From assembly GCA_004552385.1 (NCBI GenBank), contig SFOL01000035.1, positions 1 to 32,173 of the forward strand: a stretch of DNA of 32,173 bases, given 5' to 3'. The stretch's first letter is position 1. Every line of letters begins with the position of its first letter. Below are positions 8,374 through 16,156 of this stretch, piece by piece. Under the pieces are notes generated by a model. The model was not told the DNA's origin and did not search any database. It was given only the letters and a program-made list of their open reading frames with translations. This DNA is from Bacteroidales bacterium. GTDB lineage: Bacteria > Bacteroidota > Bacteroidia > Bacteroidales > Marinilabiliaceae. The position numbers were made by a program, and so were the translations under genes.

Positions 8374-8829
8374 TCACCCCTCTTTTGCGCAATCGGGACA
8401 CACCCCCTTGACTATGAAAGTGGCCGACGCGGCCTCATATCCGCCAGGCAGCTCGACCGGCGGTATGCGGATGTCGTGGAGGCACGTCATACGACGGCAC
8501 ACTCGGCAGAAGAAATGTACATGCAGGTCTTCATCGTCATCCACGTCGTCGTGGTCCCGGTGTCCGTCATCCTCGGCCGGCTGCGCGTGGCACAACTCGT
8601 AGTGTAGGACTCCCGTCTCGTCTTCAATGACGTGGACGAGACGAGCTTCGCGAAAAAGGGTCAAGGCGCGGAAGATGTTGCTCTTGTCGACCGACTCAAG
8701 CGCGTCCTCGATGTCGGCGAGGCAGACGGGGCGCACGGCTTCGGCGATGACCTGCGCCACCATAATTCTGTTTGCCGTGGGCCTTATGCCGTGCGAGGCG
8801 AGCATTCCGGCCATCAGAGATGTTGACAT
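8374..8829 (-). CDS. Fur-family transcriptional regulator with acidic/His insertion
   Basis: This 151-residue protein has the Fur winged helix at residues 1-~70 (IRPTANRIMV near the start, then the recognition helix region KSNIFRALTLF) and a C-terminal dimerisation domain with two CxxC zinc pairs (CRVC and CPDC). Between the DNA-binding and dimer domains is a stretch of about 20 residues very rich in Asp, Glu and His. It occupies the region of the HH metal-sensing site and could bind metal directly. Which metal it senses (Fe, Zn or Mn) cannot be read from the sequence. It converges on the siroheme operon with 13 bases between stops, so control of that operon is possible but unproven. A TATGTTTT sequence at 8846-8853 on the minus strand is a weak promoter candidate. 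Confidence 0.87.
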   Translation of the reverse strand: MSTSLMAGMLASHGIRPTANRIMVAQVIAEAVRPVCLADIEDALESVDKSNIFRALTLFREARLVHVIEDETGVLHYELCHAQPAEDDGHRDHDDVDDDEDLHVHFFCRVCRRMTCLHDIRIPPVELPGGYEAASATFIVKGVCPDCAKEG

Positions 8830-8853
8830 AGACGAAAACGGATAAAAAACATA

Positions 8854-8892
8854 GCGCCGCCCGCGGTCAGAAAGGAGACCTGCGGGCGGCGC
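8854..8892 (-). terminator. Rho-independent terminator, works in either direction
   Basis: A perfect 11-bp GC stem (GCGCCGCCCGC at 8854-8864 with its complement at 8882-8892, 17-base loop). Read on the minus strand it is followed by TTTTTT after a short spacer, fitting the end of the DUF3127 gene. Read on the plus strand it is followed by TTTTGTTTTT. Confidence 0.8.
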
Positions 8893-8978
8893 CGTTTTGT
8901 TTTTGCTTCGCAGAAGGCGACAGCGCAGAAGCCCTCGGCTTTAGGTCCAAGGGTCAGCGCCAGCATGCGCATATCTGG

Positions 8979-9446
8979 TTAGAATGGGAGGTCGTCACCA
9001 TTGTCGGCTCCGGCCTGAGGCGCTGCGGGTGCCGACGGCATGGGCTGAGGCGCGGGCATGGGCTGGGGCGCCGGCTGCTGGAAGCCGCCGTAAGAAGGCT
9101 GCTGACCATAGGCGGGCGCGGGTTGCTGATACCCACCCATCGGCGCGCCCTGAGCCATCTGCGGGGCGTAGGGCGAAATGCGCCAAGCGTTGAGTCGGTT
9201 GAAGAAGACCACGCGGCCCTCCGGGTTGGTCCACTTGCGACCTTGGAGGTCAAAATCGACCACGATCTCCTGGCCGACCTGAAAACTGTCCACGAGGTTG
9301 GTGCGGTTGTTAGTCAGCTGGAAGAGCACATGCTCGGAATACTGGCTGCTCGGACTCGAAATTTCCAAAACAAACTCCCTCACAGAAAACGTCTCGGTAC
9401 GCTTCACAACATCATGAACTTCCTCGAGTTTGCCAATTACTTGCAT
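8979..9446 (-). CDS. DUF3127 protein, OB-fold with SSB-like C-terminal tip
   Basis: This is a 155-residue protein starting at the ATG at 9446; an upstream in-frame extension to 9530 is not supported. Residues 1-~95 match the Bacteroidota DUF3127 family, a predicted OB-fold (MQVIGKLEEVHDV at the start, KWTNPEGRVVFFNRLNAW near the end). The rest is a low-complexity Pro/Gln/Gly/Ala tail ending in the acidic tip DNGDDLPF, which closely mimics the tip SSB uses to recruit repair and replication proteins. A role with single-stranded DNA is inferred from that architecture. A good promoter lies at 9561-9592, giving a leader of about 110 bases. Confidence 0.85.
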   Translation of the reverse strand: MQVIGKLEEVHDVVKRTETFSVREFVLEISSPSSQYSEHVLFQLTNNRTNLVDSFQVGQEIVVDFDLQGRKWTNPEGRVVFFNRLNAWRISPYAPQMAQGAPMGGYQQPAPAYGQQPSYGGFQQPAPQPMPAPQPMPSAPAAPQAGADNGDDLPF

Positions 9447-9895
9447 TTGATACGGATTAAGGAATACGGAAAAAGAAATGACACGCGCCGCCTGCCCGGA
9501 TCGGCCCCGCCCACGAAAGCAAGTCGGCACTCGCGGCGACAGAGGTCAGCGCATTCGGCGCAAATTTAGGAAAAATACCAAATTGCAGCCAACAAAAAAA
9601 TCAGAACAAGAGTCGAAGCCACCATTCACGAACAGACATGGGGGACAGTAAGTCGCCTCACCCTTATAGCGCGGCGGAGACTGAAAAATTGCAACAAACG
9701 CCAAGGCACATCATTAAAATTTGTTATCTTCGCTCGGACGTATCGTGCGGCCAGCGACCTCTCGTCACTTTAATTTGCAATAAGGCGGGTGCGCCGTTTT
9801 TGATAAAAAATTACAAACGGAGAAACAGGCGAATTGTCGGCGACAAGGCACGGCGGTGCGTCGCAAGAACTCACAAAAAACTTAACAAAAACGTA
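9447..9895. other. Intergenic region between DUF3127 gene and nhaD, divergent promoters
   Basis: 449 bases without a convincing gene. The left part holds the minus-strand promoter annotated separately. On the plus strand TATCTTCG at 9725-9732 is one base off TAnnTTTG and could serve nhaD, though no TTG stands at the right distance upstream. An open frame from 9638 runs into nhaD, but its first 86 residues have no membrane character or family resemblance and are taken as leader, not protein. Confidence 0.5.
9561..9592 (-). promoter_or_regulatory. Bacteroidota-type promoter of the DUF3127 gene
   Basis: On the minus strand TAAATTTG (9568 to 9561) matches TAnnTTTG, and TTG (9592 to 9590) stands 21 bases upstream, the expected spacing for the -33 element. 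It points at the gene starting at 9446. Confidence 0.65.
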
Positions 9896-11323
9896 ATGAC
9901 AACAGCCATTATCACAGTCTTCGTCGTCGGCTACTTGTGCATAGCGCTTGAGAGCCTGACGCGGATAAACAAGGCCGGCGTCGCCCTCTTTATGGGCATA
10001 GCCTGCTGGGTGCTCCTGCTGATGGGGGCGGCGGAGTACGGACCCGTAATAATAGAAAAGCTCGTGGCGAGCGGCCTCATGACCGAGGGGCACGCGGCAG
10101 AAGCTCTTAAGGACTGCGCGCACTATATGAGCACAGAGCTCTTCCATGGTTACATAGGCGAGGTGTGCCAGACCATATTGTTCCTCATGGGCGCGATGAC
10201 GGTTGTTGAGACAGTGGACCGCCACGGCGGCTTCAGCTTCGTCAAGAGCGCGCTCTACACACCAAACCCCAAGGCTCTGCTTTGGAAGGTGTGCTGCATG
10301 ACGTTCATCCTCTCAGCCACGCTGGACAACATGACGACGTCCATCGTCATGGTCATGGTGCTCAAGAACCTTATAGCCGACAAGGCGACGAGGATGAAGT
10401 TCGCCGGCATGGTGATCATTGCGGCCAACGCGGGTGGCGCGTTCTCGCCCATAGGCGACGTGACGACCATCATGCTGTGGATAAAGGGCTGCGTATCAAC
10501 CACAGGTATCATAACGGGCATCCTTACGCCATCCATCATCTGCATGGTAATACCCGCCATCATAGTAACCTTCACACTCAAGGGTCGGATAGAGGCTCCG
10601 GCCGATGGAGAGAACGGAGGCGACGACCGCGTGCTGTTCAGCCCGTTTGGCCGTAACCTGATATTCGTACTTGGCGTTGGCGGCCTCATCTTCGTGCCGT
10701 TCTTCCACAACCTGACCGGCCTCCCCCCCTTCATGGGCGTCCTGCTCATCCTCTCGCTCTTGTGGATTGCCACGGAGACCATAATAGGCATCTGCCACCA
10801 CGGGCAGACGGAGTATGAGAAGAGCCGCGTCTCAAGCATCATAAGCCGCATAGACATGAGCACGATACTGTTCTTCCTCGGCATACTGATAGCCGTCGAC
10901 GCCGTAGCAGCCACGGGCACATTGGAGTGGCTCGGCAAGTGGCTGAATGACAGCGTCGGCAACATTTACATTGTCAACTCGGCCGTTGGCGCATTCTCGT
11001 CAGTTGTGGACAACGTCCCTCTCGTAGCCTCGGCCATGGGCATGTATCCCATTGCCGACAGCGCCATGGTGGCAGCCGACCCGACGATGGCCAACTACGT
11101 CCAAGACGGTCTTTTCTGGGAGCTCTTGGCGTTCTGCGCCGGCACAGGCGGCAGCATACTTATCGTAGGCTCGGCGGCCGGAGTTGTAGTGATGGGGCTG
11201 GAGAAGATAAGCTTCATTTGGTATCTCAAGAACTTCTCGCTGCTCGCGATCGCTGGTTACGTGGCCGGCATTGCCTGGTACTGGTTCGAGAAGACCATCC
11301 TGCTCGGCTTGATATTCGGATAG
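9896..11323 (+). CDS. nhaD: Na+/H+ antiporter NhaD
   Basis: This inner-membrane antiporter exports Na+ (or Li+) in exchange for protons. The protein from the ATG at 9896 is 475 residues with about a dozen hydrophobic segments. The paired half-repeat signatures of the family are visible: DNMTTSIVM in the first half and DNVPLVASA in the second, both with the Asp expected in ion binding. AANAGGAFSPIGDVTT and GTGGSILIVGSAAG are further NhaD hallmarks. The longer frame starting at 9638 is rejected because residues before the first membrane helix are basic and unlike the family. It is monocistronic, closed by a strong terminator. Confidence 0.93.
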   Translation: MTTAIITVFVVGYLCIALESLTRINKAGVALFMGIACWVLLLMGAAEYGPVIIEKLVASGLMTEGHAAEALKDCAHYMSTELFHGYIGEVCQTILFLMGAMTVVETVDRHGGFSFVKSALYTPNPKALLWKVCCMTFILSATLDNMTTSIVMVMVLKNLIADKATRMKFAGMVIIAANAGGAFSPIGDVTTIMLWIKGCVSTTGIITGILTPSIICMVIPAIIVTFTLKGRIEAPADGENGGDDRVLFSPFGRNLIFVLGVGGLIFVPFFHNLTGLPPFMGVLLILSLLWIATETIIGICHHGQTEYEKSRVSSIISRIDMSTILFFLGILIAVDAVAATGTLEWLGKWLNDSVGNIYIVNSAVGAFSSVVDNVPLVASAMGMYPIADSAMVAADPTMANYVQDGLFWELLAFCAGTGGSILIVGSAAGVVVMGLEKISFIWYLKNFSLLAIAGYVAGIAWYWFEKTILLGLIFG

Positions 11324-11347
11324 GCCACAGGAGACAGACACAATAAT

Positions 11348-11391
11348 CATCAGCGGCGCGAAACGGGGTAACAGCCTTCGCGCCGCTGATG
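11348..11391 (+). terminator. Terminator after nhaD
   Basis: A perfect 15-bp stem: CATCAGCGGCGCGAA (11348-11362) pairs with 11377-11391 across a 14-base loop, followed by TCATTTTTA. It begins 24 bases after the nhaD stop. Confidence 0.85.
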
Positions 11392-11807
11392 TCATTTTTA
11401 GGCGGCAACGACTTGACAAACCGAGAGGCGCGGTCCGGCGGGCAAAGCCCGCGAGCTAAGTCACATGGCGGCTAAGATGCGGGGCATGGGGGAACCGGTG
11501 GGAAATGGCAAAAACAGAGACCGCCGGGCAAAGGAAGACGAGAGGTGAGACGGGAAGACGTATGTGACATTTTGACACACATGAACAAACATTACACTAA
11601 ATTATATGACAAAACGACAGACTTTATATTTAAGGTATTAAGACATAAAAATTACATACGACAATGCAGGCGCAGCACACACTCCTGACATTCAACGCAT
11701 TAAACACTACACAACCATCACATACCATCATAAGAAGGCACCGGGAGCCGCGACTTGGCACTCGGTTTGCGATATAGACGGTCAGAAACAAAAAAAAATA
11801 AAGAATT
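11392..11807 (+). other. Non-coding region upstream of clpB
   Basis: About 416 bases with no supportable gene. A small 6-bp hairpin with an AAA loop lies at 11438-11452. From ~11560 to 11807 the base composition falls sharply to A/T-rich, which fits a promoter and leader for clpB, but no clean TAnnTTTG with a spaced TTG was found and no CIRCE-type inverted repeat is present. The final bases before the ATG (AAAAAAAAATAAAGAATT) are the A-rich leader typical of Bacteroidota. Confidence 0.5.
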
Positions 11808-14399
11808 ATGGATTTCAACAACTTCACTGTCAAAAGCCAAGAGACGATAAACAAGGCGGCCCAGACAGCCACCTCGCACGGTCAGCAGGCGTTGGAACCA
11901 CTGCATATATTGCGCGCCATAATGGACACTGCGCCCGACGTGACCAACTTCGTCTTCAACAAATGTGGCATATCCGCCACAGTGTCTCAAGCGGTAGACG
12001 CCGCCATAGGCTCACTGCCCAAAGTGAGCGGCGGCAACGGCCAACCGTACTTGAGCGGCGAGAGCAACACTCTGCTGCTCAAAGCCCAAGAGCTTAGCAA
12101 AGCCGAGGGCGACCAGTTCGTGTCGGTAGAGTTCCTGCTCCTGGCCACACTGATGGGTCGTGGCACAGCCGCCCAGATATTGAAAGACGCGGGCGCCACG
12201 GAGAAGGACTTCCGCGCCGCCATTGCCGAGCTGCGCAAAGGCAGCAAGGTGACCGACCAGAACGCGGACAACAATTATAACGCCTTGAGCAAATACGCCA
12301 TAAACCTCAACGACCGCGCGCGGACGGGCAAACTGGACCCCGTGATAGGTCGCGACGAGGAGATAAGGCGAGTGCTCCAGATACTGAGCCGGCGCACAAA
12401 GAACAACCCGATACTGATCGGCGAGCCTGGCGTGGGCAAGACTGCCATAGCCGAAGGACTCGCCCACAGGATAATATCAGGCGACGTGCCGGAGAACCTG
12501 AAAGACAAAGAGATATTCTCACTCGACATGGGCGCGCTGATAGCCGGCGCGAAGTATCAGGGCGAGTTTGAGGAGAGGCTCAAGAGCGTCGTGAAAGAGG
12601 TGGTATCGTCCAACGGGCGCATAATCCTCTTCATAGACGAGATACACACCCTGGTGGGCGCAGGCCAGAGCAACGGGGCCATGGACGCGGCCAACATACT
12701 GAAGCCCGCCCTGGCCCGAGGCGAGCTGAGAGCCATAGGCGCCACGACGCTTGACGAGTATCAGAAGTATTTCGAGAAAGACAAGGCCCTGGAGCGCAGG
12801 TTCCAGACGGTCATGGTTGACGAGCCGAGCGAGGAGGACGCCATATCCATATTGCGAGGCATAAAAGAGAAATACGAGAGCCACCACAAGGTGAGAATCA
12901 AGGACGAGGCCATAATATCGGCAGTGACACTGAGCCGGCGCTACATAAGCCAGAGGTTCTTGCCAGACAAGGCGATAGACCTGATAGACGAGGCCGCCGC
13001 CCACCTGAGGATGGAGATGAACTCGGTGCCGGAGGAGGTGGATAACCTGGAGCGCAAGCTTAAGCAGCTCGAGATAGAGCGCGCGGCGATACTACGCGAG
13101 GGCGACACGGACAAGATTGCCGAGCTTGACAAGGAGATTGCCGAGCAGAAGCAGCAGTGCACCGAGCACCGCGCCCAGTGGAAGGCTCAGAAGGACGTTA
13201 TAGAGGACATCCAGCAGGAGAAGGCTGAGATAGAGAACATCAAGTTCGAGGCCAACAAGGCTGAGCGCGAGGGAGACTACGGCAAGGTGGCTGAGTTGCG
13301 GTATGGCAAAATGGCCGCGGCAGAGCAGAAGATAGACGAGCTGAACAAGAAGCTGGCGCAGATGCAGGCCGGCGGAGCCTTGATAAAAGAGGAGGTCGAC
13401 TCGGACGACATAGCCGAGGTCGTATCGCGCTGGACCGGCATCCCGGTGTCTAAGATGCTGGAGAGCGAGAGGTCGAAGCTGCTTCACCTGGAAGACGAAC
13501 TGCACAAGAGGGTCGTGGGCCAGGACGAGGCCATCAGGGCCGTGTCAGACGCCGTCCGCCGTTCGCGCGCCGGACTGCAAGACGCGCGCCGGCCTATAGG
13601 CTCGTTCATCTTCATAGGCACCACCGGCGTGGGCAAGACGGAGCTGGCCAAGGCACTAGCCGAGTTCTTGTTTGACGACGAGCAGCAGATGACGCGAATA
13701 GACATGAGCGAGTATCAGGAGAAGCACAGCGTCTCAAGGCTGATAGGCGCGCCCCCAGGATACGTCGGCTATGACGAGGGCGGCCAGCTGACCGAGGCCG
13801 TCAGACGCAAACCATACTCCGTCGTGCTGCTTGACGAGATAGAGAAGGCCCACCCGGACGTTTTCAACATCCTCCTGCAAGTGCTTGACGACGGCCGCCT
13901 TACGGACAACAAGGGCCGGACGGTGGACTTCAAGAACACCATCATAATCATGACCTCGAACCTCGGCTCGAACCTTATACAGGAGGAGTTCGAGAAGAGC
14001 GGCAACAAGATCACGCCCGAGCTGATAGAGAACAGCAAACGCGAGGTGATGGGTCTGCTCAGGCAGACGATACGCCCCGAGCTGCTGAACAGGATAGACG
14101 AGATTGTGACTTTCACGCCTCTGAGTCAAGAGAGGATACGCGAGATCGTCGGCCTGCAGTTCGCCTCAGTACAGAAGATGCTGGCGGGCAACGGTGTAAG
14201 CATAAGCATGACCCCTGCGGCCATCGACTGGCTGGCACGCGTAGGCTACGACCCGATGTACGGCGCAAGGCCGGTGAAACGCGCTCTGCAAACGTACGTC
14301 TTAAACGACCTCTCGAAGCGCATTTTGGCCGGAGACGTGGACAAAGAGAAACCCATGGTGGTGGATTTGGACGGCGACAGCCTCATCTTCAAGAATTAA
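11808..14399 (+). CDS. clpB: ATP-dependent protein disaggregase ClpB
   Basis: ClpB is a hexameric AAA+ chaperone that threads aggregated proteins through its pore together with DnaK. All parts are present over 863 residues, the normal length: N-domain (~1-145), AAA-1 with Walker A GEPGVGKT and Walker B-type ILFIDEIH, the coiled-coil middle domain (~405-525, rich in Glu/Lys/Gln), AAA-2 with GTTGVGKT and VVLLDEIEKAHPDV, and the C-terminal small domain with YGARPVKRAL. It is a single-gene unit with its own long A/T-rich leader and a strong terminator. No sign of damage. Confidence 0.97.
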   Translation: MDFNNFTVKSQETINKAAQTATSHGQQALEPLHILRAIMDTAPDVTNFVFNKCGISATVSQAVDAAIGSLPKVSGGNGQPYLSGESNTLLLKAQELSKAEGDQFVSVEFLLLATLMGRGTAAQILKDAGATEKDFRAAIAELRKGSKVTDQNADNNYNALSKYAINLNDRARTGKLDPVIGRDEEIRRVLQILSRRTKNNPILIGEPGVGKTAIAEGLAHRIISGDVPENLKDKEIFSLDMGALIAGAKYQGEFEERLKSVVKEVVSSNGRIILFIDEIHTLVGAGQSNGAMDAANILKPALARGELRAIGATTLDEYQKYFEKDKALERRFQTVMVDEPSEEDAISILRGIKEKYESHHKVRIKDEAIISAVTLSRRYISQRFLPDKAIDLIDEAAAHLRMEMNSVPEEVDNLERKLKQLEIERAAILREGDTDKIAELDKEIAEQKQQCTEHRAQWKAQKDVIEDIQQEKAEIENIKFEANKAEREGDYGKVAELRYGKMAAAEQKIDELNKKLAQMQAGGALIKEEVDSDDIAEVVSRWTGIPVSKMLESERSKLLHLEDELHKRVVGQDEAIRAVSDAVRRSRAGLQDARRPIGSFIFIGTTGVGKTELAKALAEFLFDDEQQMTRIDMSEYQEKHSVSRLIGAPPGYVGYDEGGQLTEAVRRKPYSVVLLDEIEKAHPDVFNILLQVLDDGRLTDNKGRTVDFKNTIIIMTSNLGSNLIQEEFEKSGNKITPELIENSKREVMGLLRQTIRPELLNRIDEIVTFTPLSQERIREIVGLQFASVQKMLAGNGVSISMTPAAIDWLARVGYDPMYGARPVKRALQTYVLNDLSKRILAGDVDKEKPMVVDLDGDSLIFKN

Positions 14400-14437
14400 C
14401 TTAGTACGCGGAGCTGAGAGGCGACGCGGCCACACAC

Positions 14438-14476
14438 ACCCTCCCTGCCGGGCTTCACAAGCTCGGCGGGGAGGGT
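14438..14476 (+). terminator. Terminator after clpB
   Basis: A 15-bp GC-rich stem with two G-U pairs (14439-14453 with 14461-14475, 7-base loop), extended by an A-T pair and followed by TTTTCGTTTG. It begins 39 bases after the clpB stop. The ~170 bases from here to the IS at 14651 show nothing further. Confidence 0.8.
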
Positions 14477-14650
14477 TTTCGTTTGTCCGGCAGAGACGAC
14501 ACTCGGCGGTGTAAGCAAATGGTGGCAAGCACATTACGCCATAGACTAAGAGACTGGCGAGCCTGCCTTGTGCAGAACTGGCAATTGGGGGGGCAACCAT
14601 CCACGTTGTCCATATTTGCTCGTTTGTTAACTACCATTAAGGATTATCTT

Positions 14651-14672
14651 TTATTGGTGTCCGCTAAACTTT
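14651..14672. repeat. IS terminal inverted repeat, transposase 3' side
   Basis: TTATTGGTGTCCGCTAAACT (plus TT) pairs with 15985-16006 with two mismatches, and matches the outer end of the left-edge copy at 170-191 exactly over the repeat. Confidence 0.85.
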
Positions 14673-14747
14673 AAATGGCACGGCAAAACACTCCGCAATG
14701 TCAGTAAACACGGTGTTGCGGATTCATTTTTCAAAACCATGCCCCCC

Positions 14748-15895
14748 CTAATCAAATAATGAGAGCTGAATTGACGGTTCTTTTGACTGCTCTATTAGTT
14801 TCTCCCAGTCTTTATCCGGGTTGTTCAGGAAAGAATAACAGTTGATGTAGTACATGAGCGTAATCCTTATTATTGTAGCAAGCCCGGAGAAATGTTTCTG
14901 ACACGCTTCTGGACAACCATGAGCAGCAAATTTGCTATAAGTGTCACCCAAATCTGTATCTTGATAGCGTTGGCGCTTTCTCCGTAGAAGTATCTCAGCG
15001 GGAAGTTCTGCTTCAGTTGCTTGAAAAGGAGTTCAATCTCCCATCTTTTCCTATAGATGTCAACTATATCCTCGGCTTCCATCTCCACATCGTTAGTCAA
15101 AAGAGGAATAAGCTTCGCTCTTGTCTTCTTGATATCCACATACGTGACGATTTTTGCATGGTGAGTGATGGTTTTCTCCTTGTTCTCTTCTTTGGTGAAC
15201 GTGACCCATTGCTCCCGGCAGGTCATCAGACCATCATCATTCATGTACATGATGTCCTTCTGGACAGTATACTTGAGGTTTTTCTTCATCTTCGTGACGT
15301 AAGTGACCCCATTCCTTGACAGCGTCTCGAACTTCTCATAGTCGATGTAGGCTCGGTCCAGCGCCACTATGTCTCCCTTTGCATATTGCGCAGGTTGAAG
15401 CATGAAACTGTCGTTTGTAGCCGCAGATGTGAACTTGATGTCTCTGCCGACACCTTTGAAGACGAGGTTGGAAAACAGCGCGATGGTCGTCGAGTCTATA
15501 ATCTGCAGTTTGTCGAACCATTTGGGGTTCTGCCTTTTTCGGCTGTCCGATGAAAGTTCGTCCTTGTAGGTCTGATACAGGTAGACCCTTTCGAAGACCT
15601 TTTCGGACCTTCTGGCGTTGGCATCCGATAATGTGCTGCGTCTTGGCAATGAAGTCAGCCCTATGTGTGCCAGCTTGTTGGCTTCGGGATACATTGATGC
15701 TGATATTTCTCGCAGAGAATCCAGCCTCTTGATCACGGCATAAAGCATGACAAGAAGATGTTGCCATGCGTCAAAGCTTTTCACATACCTTTCCGAACCT
15801 ATAGTTCTGCTATAATCAAGAACTTTTCGCTTGTCTAGCAAATCTATCAGTTGGCCATACATTGGCTGTCCGCTAAAATGTGCACTTTTGCTCAT
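14748..15895 (-). pseudogene. IS4-family DDE transposase with one frameshift
   Basis: The main frame runs from the ATG at 15895 to a stop at 14870 (341 residues). An N-terminal DUF4372-like domain (~1-75) precedes the DDE core: D134 (QIIDSTT), D180 (IVALDRAY) and E288 within the IS4 signature Y281-x2-R284-x3-E288-x6-K295. Near 14890-14910 the reading frame shifts: the expected continuation (FSGLATIIRITLMYYIN and the tail ending LSLFD, stop at 14748) is in another frame. That tail matches the left-edge copy, so the intact protein should be about 385 residues. All catalytic residues lie before the shift, so partial activity is conceivable, but the element is probably inactive. A sequencing indel is an alternative. 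An upstream in-frame ATG at 15952 is not favoured. Confidence 0.85.
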
Positions 15896-15984
15896 CGTTA
15901 ATATGTTTTGGTAGTAAAAAACAAATAAACGAAAAGGCTGAATCTTCGTCATGAGGATTCAGCCTATTTTTATATCGCTTGGAA

Positions 15985-16006
15985 AAACTTTAGCGGACAG
16001 CAATAA
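15985..16006. repeat. IS terminal inverted repeat, transposase 5' side
   Basis: AAACTTTAGCGGACAGCAAT (plus AA) is the imperfect complement of 14651-14672. It marks the right end of the element. Confidence 0.85.
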
Positions 16007-16091
16007 TTTTTGGTCTGTTCCAGCGCATAGCCCCTGTGCGTTATTAGTCTACCGTTGTTGCGGTATTCTGTTGTTTTTTCGCAAGAAGAAA

Positions 16092-16127
16092 GGCGTGCGC
16101 GGGGGTCTGTGGACCTCCGCGCACGCC
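16092..16127 (-). terminator. Terminator of the nucleoside kinase gene
   Basis: A 16-bp stem with one G-U pair and a 4-base loop (arms 16092-16107 and 16112-16127). On the minus strand it is followed by TTTCTTCTT. It begins 30 bases after the kinase stop. Confidence 0.8.
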
Positions 16128-16156
16128 GCATGTGTGAAAAAAAAACGCTATCCTTC

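Larger units (their letters stand above)
14651..16006 (-). mobile_element. IS4-type insertion sequence, complete, with frameshifted transposase
   Basis: The 1356-base element is bounded by 22-base imperfect inverted repeats (14651-14672 and 15985-16006) and carries a single transposase gene on the minus strand. It lies between the clpB terminator and the nucleoside kinase terminator and disrupts no gene. Exact ends are uncertain by 1-2 bases, and no clear target duplication is visible, only T-rich sequence on both sides. It is in inverted orientation to the partial copy at 1-191. Confidence 0.88.

Noticed and set aside
9638..9895. N-terminal extension of nhaD by 86 residues
   Set aside because: Basic, low-quality sequence before the first membrane helix; the ATG at 9896 gives the family N-terminus.
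11438..11452. Small perfect hairpin considered as a second nhaD terminator
   Set aside because: No T-run follows, and a strong terminator already lies at 11348-11391.
14483..14674. 63-codon ORF between clpB and the IS
   Set aside because: Begins inside the clpB terminator trailer and runs into the IS end; no family resemblance.
1..16006. Composite transposon carrying the siroheme operon through clpB
   Set aside because: The two IS copies differ at roughly one base in twenty, the inner transposase is frameshifted, no target duplication is visible and the cargo includes housekeeping clpB. Separate insertions or an inversion fit better.
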